A stretch of DNA of 17,499 bases from an uncultured Selenomonas sp. (GCA_937981305.1 CALJPB010000303.1:1-17499), one strand, 5' to 3'. Positions 7,639 through 13,613 are shown, counted from the stretch's first letter. Program-made: numbers and translations. The notes: generated by a model from the letters alone, not told the origin.

Positions 7639-8277
7639 CTATTTTCGTCTGCGCAGTCGTTCGAAGAAGAGGGAGCAGCTCATGCAGCCGGCAAAGATGA
7701 GTACCAGATCGAGCTGATATTCCCATGTGCCAACGACACCGCCGAAGGACATATGTTCAAAGAGAATTTTTTCGTAGATATGTGTTGTGACAAAGGCGTG
7801 TACGCCTGCGAGGATGAGGCAGATTCCGAGCACATCGTAGACACGTGCCGCGCCGGCGGGCATTTGCAGCGACAGCCGCCGCAGTATGCCGTTCCAGATG
7901 CTCCGCCAGTGGAAGCCTGCGTGGATGCCGACGATGAGATAGAACAGCACCGCCGCTGCGAGATGCGTGCCATGCACATAGATGGAGACGGCTCCGCGCA
8001 GACGGACGATGGGGGTCGCATAGAGCGAGATGAGGATGCCTGTCACAATGACGATCACGAGGAGACTCAGCATGATGGTGTTGACAATGTTGAGCGGCGT
8101 AATCCTCAGCCGAAGCGTCACGAGTGCCCGCAGATAGCGGCGCACCAGGAAAAGATGTGTGCCGCCGAGCAGGAGAAAGACCAACCCCAGATACTCGTGA
8201 TAATATTCGGTGGTTAGAAGGCGGTTCGGCAGAAACACCAGCGATGTCCAGATGAGAATGTAGAGAAGAATGCGCAT
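7639..8277 (-). CDS. Six-helix membrane protein, probable b-type cytochrome-like (DUF4405-like)
   Basis: The 212-residue protein is mostly membrane: helices at about 3-19, 26-45, 66-87, 101-122, 146-166 and 188-205, ending in a basic cytoplasmic RLRRRK tail. Histidines fall in or beside helices: H27 (YYHEYLG), H41, H102 and H105 (VHGTHL), H119 and H123 (GIHAGFHW), and H160. Paired histidines in helices are what one expects of a heme-b membrane protein, and the pattern resembles DUF4405-type proteins found beside flavodoxin genes in anaerobes. Its ATG shares one base with the stop of the upstream flavodoxin-like lipoprotein gene, so the two are translationally coupled and probably work together in envelope electron transfer. 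Heme binding and the redox partner are inferences. Confidence 0.75.
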   Translation of the reverse strand: MRILLYILIWTSLVFLPNRLLTTEYYHEYLGLVFLLLGGTHLFLVRRYLRALVTLRLRITPLNIVNTIMLSLLVIVIVTGILISLYATPIVRLRGAVSIYVHGTHLAAAVLFYLIVGIHAGFHWRSIWNGILRRLSLQMPAGAARVYDVLGICLILAGVHAFVTTHIYEKILFEHMSFGGVVGTWEYQLDLVLIFAGCMSCSLFFERLRRRK

Positions 8278-8957
8278 CAGTTGGTATACCCCAGCGAGAC
8301 GAGCCAGTTGGCAACTTGAAGTTTTGCCTGTTCCGGGCTGTTATGCACCAATTTTCCCTGAATTCCGAAGCCCTTACGGATCTGTGCTCCCTTCGCAAAG
8401 CGGGGAATGTCCTCCTCCATTCCGCTCAGCGCATTCCCCGAACCGGTACAGAACGGGATGATGGTCTTACCTGTGAAATCGTAACTCTCAAGGAAGGTGT
8501 AGACGGGCATCGGCAGATCGTGATACCAGATCGGATACCCGAGATAGATGATGTCGTACTGCGCCATGTCTTCCACCTGTGATGCGAGGGCGGGGCGCGC
8601 CTGTGCCTCCTGTTCTTCCTTTGCCACCCGTGTCATTTCCTGATAGTCGGCAGGGTAGGGGGTGACGGTTTTGATCTCAAATATTTGGTCTGCCTTCGTG
8701 ATCTCTGCAATCTGCTCCGCGACAATATGGGTGTTTCCCTTGTCGATGAAGCCTACCTCGTAATTTTCCCCCGTGCGTGAGAAAAATGCGACAAGGATGC
8801 GCTTTCCTGCAAACGCCTCAGGAGGGTGAACAGGACGACTGAGATCGAGTGCCGCAGCCTCCTCCTGCCCGCCGGCACCGCTTTCGTCGGCAGTATCTCC
8901 ACAGCCGATGGCAAGGAAGGTGAAAAGTGCGAAGAGTATGGCCAGTATTTTTTTCAT
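8277..8957 (-). CDS. Flavodoxin-like lipoprotein
   Basis: The 226-residue protein starts with a lipoprotein signal (MKKILAILFALFTFLAIGC, probable lipidated C19; the -3 residue is Ala rather than Leu). A Gly/Glu/Ala linker to about 45 and a flavodoxin fold follow. The FMN phosphate loop is SRTGEN (60-65), after the strand RILVAFF. YPIWYHDLP (141-149) with W144/Y145 is a flavin-stacking loop, and CTGSGNAL (170-177) the next conserved loop. An insert between about 65 and 75 is typical of the Flavodoxin_4 group. FMN binding on the outer face of the inner membrane, or in the periplasm, is inferred. The ATG at 8957 is preferred over an in-frame start at 9032 because AAAGG lies eight bases upstream and the signal peptide starts there. 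It is coupled to the membrane-protein gene downstream. Confidence 0.88.
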   Translation of the reverse strand: MKKILAILFALFTFLAIGCGDTADESGAGGQEEAAALDLSRPVHPPEAFAGKRILVAFFSRTGENYEVGFIDKGNTHIVAEQIAEITKADQIFEIKTVTPYPADYQEMTRVAKEEQEAQARPALASQVEDMAQYDIIYLGYPIWYHDLPMPVYTFLESYDFTGKTIIPFCTGSGNALSGMEEDIPRFAKGAQIRKGFGIQGKLVHNSPEQAKLQVANWLVSLGYTN

Positions 8958-8970
8958 GAAATAACCTTTC

Positions 8971-8988
8971 GTATGTTGTGTATGTTGT
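8971..8988. repeat. Tandem 9-bp repeat in the flavodoxin leader
   Basis: GTATGTTGT occurs twice in direct tandem just upstream of the ribosome site of the flavodoxin-like gene. Read on the gene's own strand the units are ACAACATAC. No clear -35/-10 pair was found in 8989-9016, so the repeat may overlap the promoter or be a regulator site. Function unknown. Confidence 0.5.
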
Positions 8989-9017
8989 GATAGTCGAAAA
9001 ACGCAGCAAAACGCATA

Positions 9018-9054
9018 AAAAGCCAGCTTCATGCATGATGTGAGGCTGACTTTT
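9018..9054 (-). terminator. Terminator of the glucitol-type PTS IIA gene
   Basis: AAAAGCCAGC (9018-9027) pairs with GCTGACTTTT (9045-9054) around a 17-base loop. On the minus strand the single irregular position is a G-U wobble; on the plus strand it would be a C-A mismatch. This suggests it works for the minus-strand gene ending at 9072. A T run follows on that strand. Confidence 0.75.
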
Positions 9055-9071
9055 GTATGGTGACGAGGTTC

Positions 9072-9434
9072 TTATTTTCCGGTGAAGGAGATTTTTGCTC
9101 CCTGCATCAGCGATGGGACTGCAGAGCCCTCCACCTCGATCTGCCCGGGCATTGATCCCTTCGCATTGAAGATGACCGTGCAATGACCGCTCTCACGGAT
9201 TGTGTCGTTTGCATTCTCCCCGACGCGTACAACCTTGTACTTCTGCTTTCCGATTGTGAGCGTGTCCCCCGCAGCAATGTCCGCCGTCAGATCTCCCGGC
9301 GTATGCTCGATGACCATTTCGGCAAGGTTTGGGTGTGCTCCTTCGTCAAGCAGGATGACGCTGCTGTTGGACTCAAGGAACTTGCGCGCCAGTTTGCCGA
9401 TGGCAGTCACGCTGACTTCATATTTTACACTCAT
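9072..9434 (-). CDS. PTS glucitol/sorbitol-type IIA component (SrlB/GutA-like), orphan
   Basis: The 120-residue protein matches the glucitol-family IIA domain along its length: an N-terminal TAIGKLARKFL segment, LLDEGAHPNLAEMVIEHTPGDL with H44 at the place of the phosphorylated histidine of E. coli SrlB, then TADIAAGDTLTIGKQKYKVVRVGENANDTIRESGH and a MPGQIEV motif. IIA domains take phosphate from HPr and pass it to a IIB. No glucitol IIB, IIC or sorbitol-6-phosphate dehydrogenase is nearby, so it stands alone. The ATG at 9434 is chosen over an in-frame start at 9455 because GGGGAGG lies eight bases upstream. It has its own promoter, divergent from the sucrose operon, and its own terminator. 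It may serve a distant permease or act as a regulatory phosphoprotein. Confidence 0.87.
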   Translation of the reverse strand: MSVKYEVSVTAIGKLARKFLESNSSVILLDEGAHPNLAEMVIEHTPGDLTADIAAGDTLTIGKQKYKVVRVGENANDTIRESGHCTVIFNAKGSMPGQIEVEGSAVPSLMQGAKISFTGK

Positions 9435-9447
9435 GGTAATGCCTCCC

Positions 9448-9461
9448 CGGATCATGATCCG
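9448..9461. promoter_or_regulatory. Perfect 14-bp palindrome in the IIA gene leader
   Basis: CGGATCATGATCCG is a perfect palindrome between the predicted transcription start (about 9479) and the ribosome site of the minus-strand IIA gene. Its position suits a roadblock-type operator or a short leader hairpin. No regulator gene is nearby. Confidence 0.45.
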
Positions 9462-9485
9462 AATTTCCCAATGATTCCTTAAAAT

Positions 9486-9514
9486 ATTTTACCACAAGAG
9501 TCTTCCATTGTAAA
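9486..9514 (-). promoter_or_regulatory. Sigma-70 type promoter of the PTS IIA gene
   Basis: Read on the minus strand: TTTACA (-35, at 9509-9514), 17-bp spacer, TAAAAT (-10, at 9486-9491). Both boxes match five of six consensus bases. The leader to the ATG would be about 45 bases and includes the palindrome at 9448-9461. Confidence 0.75.
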
Positions 9515-9544
9515 ATCTTTTCGTGTGTTCGTGGATCGTGTGGA

Positions 9545-9573
9545 TTGACAAGTGAAATAGAAATTAGTACACT
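9545..9573 (+). promoter_or_regulatory. Sigma-70 type promoter of the sucrose PTS operon
   Basis: TTGACA (9545-9550), a 17-bp spacer and TACACT (9568-9573) form a strong promoter. The start would be near 9580, giving a leader of about 80 bases before the ATG at 9662. The -10 box lies within an inverted repeat, so it is probably repressible. Confidence 0.8.
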
Positions 9574-9582
9574 TTTACTAAT
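9563..9582. promoter_or_regulatory. Operator-like inverted repeat over the sucrose promoter
   Basis: ATTAGTA (9563-9569), six bases, then TACTAAT (9576-9582) is a perfect 7-bp inverted repeat covering the -10 box and start site. This is the classic place for a repressor of a sugar operon. The half-site is not one I can assign to ScrR or another named family, and no regulator gene is in the window. Confidence 0.6.
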
Positions 9583-9659
9583 GGAATCTGTGGGAACTGT
9601 TGAATTTATCGGTGTATTCCGGGGAAGATTCCAAGTGGACAATTTTATAGGGGGACTTG
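9582..9659 (+). promoter_or_regulatory. Structured leader of the sucrose PTS mRNA
   Basis: TGGAATCT (9582-9589) is complementary to AGATTCCA (9626-9633). The same 5' GGAAT can instead pair with a second ATTCC at 9616-9620. A later pair, CAAGT (9632-9636) with ACTTG (9655-9659), would enclose the GGGGG ribosome site and cannot form fully with the first stem. There is no T run, so this is not a plain terminator, and it does not match the RAT consensus of BglG/LicT antiterminators as I know it. Regulation is only suggested. Confidence 0.35.
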
Positions 9660-9661
9660 AT

Positions 9662-11521
9662 ATGCAGGACATTCGTTTGGACAGTCCGCTCAAAGGACGG
9701 CTCATCCCGCTCTCTGAGGTGACAGATCCGGCATTTGCGAGCGGCGCGATGGGGCGCGGCGCTGCGATTGCCGACCCGGAGGGGCGCGTCGTCTCGCCGG
9801 TGGACGGCGAGGTCACGGTGCTCTTCGGCTCAAAGCACGCCATCGGCATTCATTCGGCGGACGGCGTGGATCTTCTCATCCATGTCGGCGTGGACACGGT
9901 GAAGCTTGAGGGGAAGCATTTCACGGCACACGTTGCACAGGGCGATACGATAAAGCGCGGGCAGCTGCTGCTTGAGTTCGATCCCGCCGCCATCCGTGCG
10001 GAGGGGTATGAGACAACCACGCCCGTGCTCGTGACGAATGCGGCGGACTTTGGGAAGATTACGTTTGCACTGGACGGCGCGGAGATCTCCTCGGGCGGCG
10101 ACGCGCCTGCCGAGGAAGCACCTGCTGCAGCGGCCCCGGCGGAGGATGACATCGATCCGAATCTGCCGAAGGAGGAGCGCGTCGCCAAGCTCATCTGGAA
10201 GTACGTCGGCGGCGCGAGCAATGTCCGCAGTGCCGAGCACTGTGCGACGCGTCTGCGTCTCATCGTGAACGACAAGTCGATCATCGACGAGAAGGCAATC
10301 GAGAACATTGACGGCGTGAAGGGACAGTTCTTCGCCGCCGCACAGTACCAGATCATCCTCGGTACGGGCTTTGTCGACAAGGTGTTTGACGCATTTGTCG
10401 CGGGCACCAATCTCGTGGGTGCGGTGAACAGCAAGCAGGAGGCGTACGATCAGATGACGCCGCTGCAAAAAGTCTCGCGCACGCTCGGCGACGTGTTCGT
10501 TCCGATCATCCCCGTGCTTGTCGCAACCGGTCTCTTCATGGGTCTGCGCGGCGCGGCGCAGAGCCTCGGCATCGAGATGAGCGACAATCTGCTCCGCATG
10601 AGCCAGATCCTCACGGATACGGCGTTTGCGTTCCTGCCCGCGCTCGTCTGCTGGTCGACGATGAACCGCTTCGGCGGTACGCCCGTCATCGGCATCGTGC
10701 TCGGTCTGATGCTCGTTGCGCCGCAGCTGCCGAATGCGTATGCGATTGCGGCGGGCGATGCCGTACCGCTCTCGATGGACATCCTCGGCATTCCGATCCC
10801 CGTCGTCGGTTATCAGGGCTCTGTGCTGCCCGCACTCGTGCTCGGCATCTTTGCCGCGCGTCTGCAAAAGTGGTTCAAGACCTTCGTGCCCGACATCATC
10901 GACCTCATCGTAACCCCGTTCCTGACGCTGTTCGTCTCGATGCTGCTCGGTCTGCTCATCATCGGACCCATCATGCACACGCTTGAGATCGGCATCTTCG
11001 GTGCAGTGCGTGCCTTCCTGGAGCTCCCGTACGGCATCGGCGGCTTCATCGTCGGCGGTGTGCATCAGGTCATCGTTGTGTTTGGCGTGCATCATGTCTT
11101 TAACGCGCTCGAGGTGCAGCTGCTCGCATCGACGGGGCTTGACCCGTTCAACGCGATCATCACGGGCGCGATCGTCGCGCAGGGCGGTGCTGCGGTCGCT
11201 GTCGCGGCGCGTACACATGATGCGAAAAAGCGTGCGCTCTACATCTCCTCCGCTGTTCCTGCGTTCCTTGGCATCACAGAACCGGCGATCTTCGGTATCA
11301 ACCTGCGCTTTATGAAGCCGTTCATCTACGGCCTCGTCGGCGGCGCGTGCGCGGGCGCGATTGCGGGCTTCCTGCATCTCGCGGGCACGGGCATGGGCAT
11401 CACGGTTCTGCCGGGCACGCTGCTCTATCTTGACCACCTTGCTGAGTACGTTCTCGTCAATGCGGTCGGCTTCGGCGTGGCGTTCGGTCTGACCTTCACC
11501 TTCTTCCGTCCCGAGGAGTGA
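9662..11521 (+). CDS. scrA: Sucrose-type PTS transporter, fused IIA-IIB-IIC
   Basis: This 619-residue single-chain PTS permease should import sucrose and phosphorylate it to sucrose-6-phosphate. IIA (glucose family) is at about 1-140, with H59 and the phosphorylated H74 in LLIHVGVDTV. An Ala/Pro/acidic linker spans 141-168. IIB is at about 170-250, with phosphorylated C194 in HCATRLRL. IIC is at about 268-617, many membrane helices, with GGVHQV, FGVHHVFN and GITEPAIFG (537-545). The A-B-C order is unusual: sucrose and beta-glucoside permeases are commonly B-C or B-C-A. The ATG at 9662 has GGGGG upstream and begins where IIA homology starts; an in-frame start at 9545 would fall in the promoter. 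Sucrose specificity rests on the sucrose-6-phosphate hydrolase gene five bases downstream; a beta-glucoside role is less likely. Confidence 0.9.
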   Translation: MQDIRLDSPLKGRLIPLSEVTDPAFASGAMGRGAAIADPEGRVVSPVDGEVTVLFGSKHAIGIHSADGVDLLIHVGVDTVKLEGKHFTAHVAQGDTIKRGQLLLEFDPAAIRAEGYETTTPVLVTNAADFGKITFALDGAEISSGGDAPAEEAPAAAAPAEDDIDPNLPKEERVAKLIWKYVGGASNVRSAEHCATRLRLIVNDKSIIDEKAIENIDGVKGQFFAAAQYQIILGTGFVDKVFDAFVAGTNLVGAVNSKQEAYDQMTPLQKVSRTLGDVFVPIIPVLVATGLFMGLRGAAQSLGIEMSDNLLRMSQILTDTAFAFLPALVCWSTMNRFGGTPVIGIVLGLMLVAPQLPNAYAIAAGDAVPLSMDILGIPIPVVGYQGSVLPALVLGIFAARLQKWFKTFVPDIIDLIVTPFLTLFVSMLLGLLIIGPIMHTLEIGIFGAVRAFLELPYGIGGFIVGGVHQVIVVFGVHHVFNALEVQLLASTGLDPFNAIITGAIVAQGGAAVAVAARTHDAKKRALYISSAVPAFLGITEPAIFGINLRFMKPFIYGLVGGACAGAIAGFLHLAGTGMGITVLPGTLLYLDHLAEYVLVNAVGFGVAFGLTFTFFRPEE

Positions 11522-11526
11522 GCACT

Positions 11527-12981
11527 GTGGAGAAATTTGACAAGCGGGCAATCGATGCGCGGCTTGCGGATGGATTTCCCTTCACGCACCGCTGGCACAA
11601 CCGCTTTCATCTGGAGATGCCGTTCGGCCTCATCAACGATCCGAACGGGATGACCTACCATAACGGCGCATATCATATTTTTTTCCAGTGGAATCCGTTC
11701 GGCTGCGCCCATAAAAATAAATCATGGGCGCACACGAAGACACGGGATTTCTGCACCTACAGCATTCCGCAGCTCGCGCTCTGGCCGACGGACGAGCACG
11801 ACAAGGACGGCTGCTACTCGGGCTGCGGCACGGAGGAGGACGGGCATCTGCGCGTCCTCTATACCTGCAATGCAAAGGATGAACAGGGCAACCGCAGCTC
11901 TGTGCAGCGGTTCGGCACGTTCACGAAGGCGGCGGGTGCGGTCAAAAAGGAAGAGATCATTATCGACGGCCCGCCCGCGGGCTTTACGGCGCATTTCCGT
12001 GATCCCTATCTCTTTGAGCGGGGCGGTGTACGCCATCTCGTCATCGGTGCACAGACACAGGACGAGCGCGGCTGCGTGCTCGTCTACCGTGAGGCACCGA
12101 TCCGTTGGGAATGTCTGGGCGAACTCCGCACGCAGCTGAAGGACTTCGGCTATATGTGGGAGTGTCCCAATCTCCTCTCATTCGGCGACTGCGATGTGCT
12201 CGTCTTCTGTCCGCAAGGCGTGGAGGCGCGCGCCTACGACCGCCAGAACGTCTATCAGGCGGGCTACATCGCGGGACACGCCTCGATGGATGCGATGGAG
12301 ATGCTGATGCACGGGCGGTTCAAGGAGCTCGATCACGGCTTTGACTTCTATGCGCCGCAGATCGTCACGCACGAGGGGCGGCACATCCTCATCGGCTGGA
12401 TGGGGATGCCCGACCGCGAGGACGACTACCCGACACGGGAGGAGGGCTGGATGCACAGCCTGACGCTCCCGCGTGTTCTGACGCTGCGGCAGGGGCATAT
12501 CTTCTCCGAGCCGGCGCGTGAGCTGAAGGCACTGCGTCACCGTGAGACCGAGCGCGTGCTTGAGGCGGAGGGGGAGAGCGAGTTCTCCGCGACCCTCTAC
12601 GATCTCACAGAGTTCATCCTCGATCTGACGATGGGGGAGGCGCATACGGTCTCCGTCGAACTCGTCTTTGGACTTGAAAAGCTCGTCTTCCGTTACAATC
12701 GTCTGGAGCAGGTCATGACCATCGACCGCACGGGCATGAAGCTCGGCGGGCGCGGCAAACGCGTCTTCAAGCTGTATGCCGAGGATACGCTCTCCATGCG
12801 GGTGTACGTTGACCACGGTGCGGTGGAAGCATTCTTCCAGCATGGCGAGGAGGCGGCGGCCATCGCCATCTTCCCCGAGAAGAACATTCAGCCGACGCTG
12901 CGCGTCTTTTCCGACGTGGACATGAAGCAGCTGTCGGGCGTGCTCTGGGAGCTTGAGCCGTTTCACTACGAAAATATCTGA
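11527..12981 (+). CDS. scrB: Sucrose-6-phosphate hydrolase (GH32)
   Basis: This cytoplasmic GH32 enzyme splits sucrose-6-phosphate from the PTS into glucose-6-phosphate and fructose. The 484-residue protein has the three GH32 signatures: NDPNG (37-41) with nucleophile D38, FRDPY (157-161) with transition-state D159, and ECPNL (212-216) with acid/base E212. The five-bladed propeller is followed by a beta-sandwich module from about 340, including VYVDHGAVEAFF (427-438). There is no signal peptide, which fits an intracellular phosphosugar hydrolase rather than a secreted invertase or levanase. The GTG at 11527 is preferred over a GTG at 11518 because GAGGAG ends eight bases before it. It starts just past the scrA stop, in one operon, with a hairpin downstream. 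Confidence 0.93.
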   Translation: MEKFDKRAIDARLADGFPFTHRWHNRFHLEMPFGLINDPNGMTYHNGAYHIFFQWNPFGCAHKNKSWAHTKTRDFCTYSIPQLALWPTDEHDKDGCYSGCGTEEDGHLRVLYTCNAKDEQGNRSSVQRFGTFTKAAGAVKKEEIIIDGPPAGFTAHFRDPYLFERGGVRHLVIGAQTQDERGCVLVYREAPIRWECLGELRTQLKDFGYMWECPNLLSFGDCDVLVFCPQGVEARAYDRQNVYQAGYIAGHASMDAMEMLMHGRFKELDHGFDFYAPQIVTHEGRHILIGWMGMPDREDDYPTREEGWMHSLTLPRVLTLRQGHIFSEPARELKALRHRETERVLEAEGESEFSATLYDLTEFILDLTMGEAHTVSVELVFGLEKLVFRYNRLEQVMTIDRTGMKLGGRGKRVFKLYAEDTLSMRVYVDHGAVEAFFQHGEEAAAIAIFPEKNIQPTLRVFSDVDMKQLSGVLWELEPFHYENI

Positions 12982-12990
12982 ACACAATAA

Positions 12991-13042
12991 AACAAAGGGC
13001 TGTTGCACGCAGTTAGAAAACTTCGTGCAACAGCCCTTTGTT
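12991..13042. terminator. Long-stem terminator-like hairpin after scrB
   Basis: A 19-bp perfect inverted repeat (12991-13009 with 13024-13042) surrounds a 14-base loop; the arms start AACAAAGGGC and end GCCCTTTGTT. It can end the scrB transcript. The T-rich tail is better on the minus strand (TTTGTTTTATT), so it may also stop minus-strand transcription. It is longer than a normal terminator and could be a dispersed repeat. Confidence 0.75.
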
Positions 13043-13187
13043 CGCGTGAGAGGATCAGATCCTGCTCTTGAGGAGGCACTGATGCATCCCGCACTTGACT
13101 TGACACATTTTTGCCCGCACGCATCCCCTCGTTCCCCCACATAGCTCCGGACGTATCTTGGGTTTGTCTTTATTTTTTGCGGACATC
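13043..13187. other. Unassigned intergenic stretch between two hairpins
   Basis: About 145 bases lie between the scrB hairpin and the terminator of the 66-residue protein gene. No coding region with a ribosome site and no promoter or known RNA family was recognised on either strand. It reads as more GC-rich than the leader at 13438-13683. On the minus strand it is bounded at both ends by terminator-like hairpins, so a small RNA is possible but unsupported. Confidence 0.3.
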
Positions 13188-13223
13188 AAAAAAGAGTCGA
13201 CGTACTGCTCTGTACGTCGACTC
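13188..13223 (-). terminator. Terminator of the 66-residue protein gene
   Basis: A 12-bp perfect stem, GAGTCGACGTAC (13194-13205) with GTACGTCGACTC (13212-13223), has a six-base loop. On the minus strand it is followed by six T, a standard intrinsic terminator about a dozen bases after the gene's stop. Confidence 0.92.
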
Positions 13224-13236
13224 CAAACTGATCCCA

Positions 13237-13437
13237 TTAGTGCTTATGATGGCTGTCCTTCAGAATACCGACCATTGCCCTCTGCACCACGTCGAGTACA
13301 TCGTGGAGCAGGGCGTTGTACATCTCACCACCGTCGACTACACCGCGCCCGTTCTCTGTGAGGAAGAATTTCTTCGGATGCTCCGACGCTGCATATGCTT
13401 CATCAAATTTCGCCTTGACCAGTGCTTCAAAATCCAT
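13237..13437 (-). CDS. Small hypothetical protein, 66 residues
   Basis: I do not recognise this protein. It is 66 residues, soluble, with no signal peptide or membrane segment. The first part (MDFEALVKAKFDEAYAASEHPKKFFL) looks helical and charged. A Gly-rich turn (ENGRGVVDGGEM) and a second amphipathic helix (YNALLHDVLDVVQRAMVGIL) follow, and it ends in a His-rich tail (DSHHKH) that could bind metal. There are no cysteines. It is judged real because AAGGAGGG sits seven bases before the ATG, an intrinsic terminator follows the stop, and two promoters lie upstream. It is transcribed alone. A helix-turn-helix hairpin fold or a small regulatory or metal-linked role are guesses. Confidence 0.75.
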   Translation of the reverse strand: MDFEALVKAKFDEAYAASEHPKKFFLTENGRGVVDGGEMYNALLHDVLDVVQRAMVGILKDSHHKH

Positions 13438-13473
13438 GAAAAGCCCTCCTTAAACACAATAACCAATACGGGA

Positions 13474-13521
13474 ATTATAGCATATTTTTTGAATCCTGTC
13501 TCAATCTTTTACAGATTTTTC
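13474..13521 (-). promoter_or_regulatory. Proximal promoter cassette of the 66-residue protein gene
   Basis: On the minus strand the -10 is TATGC-TATAAT (hexamer at 13474-13479), an extended -10. The -35 area reads TTGAGACA (GAGACA at 17-bp spacing). Further upstream is GAAAAATCTGTAAAAGA (13505-13521), shared exactly with the distal cassette, a possible activator or UP-type element. Confidence 0.65.
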
Positions 13522-13550
13522 GCAAAAATATTGTGTTCGGCGTACACCCC

Positions 13551-13563
13551 CTTGAAATTCAAG
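13551..13563. promoter_or_regulatory. Palindrome at the distal start site
   Basis: CTTGAA-A-TTCAAG is a perfect 6-bp inverted repeat around one base. It covers the expected start site of the distal promoter on the minus strand. It could be an operator; the proximal copy has no equivalent. Confidence 0.35.
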
Positions 13564-13564
13564 C

Positions 13565-13613
13565 ATTATAGCATAATTTTTTCGTGCTGTCCTGTTTCTT
13601 TTACAGATTTTTC
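13565..13613 (-). promoter_or_regulatory. Distal promoter cassette, a copy of the proximal one
   Basis: The same arrangement occurs 91-92 bases further upstream: TATGC-TATAAT (hexamer at 13565-13570), AGGACA at the -35 position with a 17-bp spacer, and the identical 17-bp GAAAAATCTGTAAAAGA at 13597-13613. It gives the 66-residue gene a second start about 120 bases before its ATG. Confidence 0.6.

Larger units (their letters stand above)
13474..13613. repeat. Imperfect direct repeat of about 48 bp (promoter duplication)
   Basis: Positions 13474-13521 and 13565-13613 align end to end: 11 identical bases (ATTATAGCATA), a T-rich diverged centre differing by one base in length, and 17 identical bases (TCTTTTACAGATTTTTC). 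Conservation is highest in the -10 and the upstream box, as expected if both copies are used. Confidence 0.7.

Noticed and set aside
9545..9661. N-terminal extension of the sucrose PTS protein from an in-frame start at 9545
   Set aside because: The extension lies over the promoter, start site and leader, and has no homology. The ATG at 9662 has a good ribosome site and starts at the IIA domain.
9830..11551. 573-codon minus-strand open frame opposite the sucrose PTS gene
   Set aside because: Composition is dominated by Arg, Asp, His and Glu, with no domain. It mirrors the codon pattern of scrA on the other strand and lacks a ribosome site.
13043..13187. Possible SRP RNA, 6S RNA or other known structured RNA
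   Set aside because: I compared the stretch by eye on both strands with the conserved cores of these RNAs and saw no match. A covariance-model search would be needed to say more.
13055..13237. 60-codon minus-strand frame downstream of the small protein gene
   Set aside because: It runs through the terminator at 13188-13223, has no ribosome site and no recognisable sequence.
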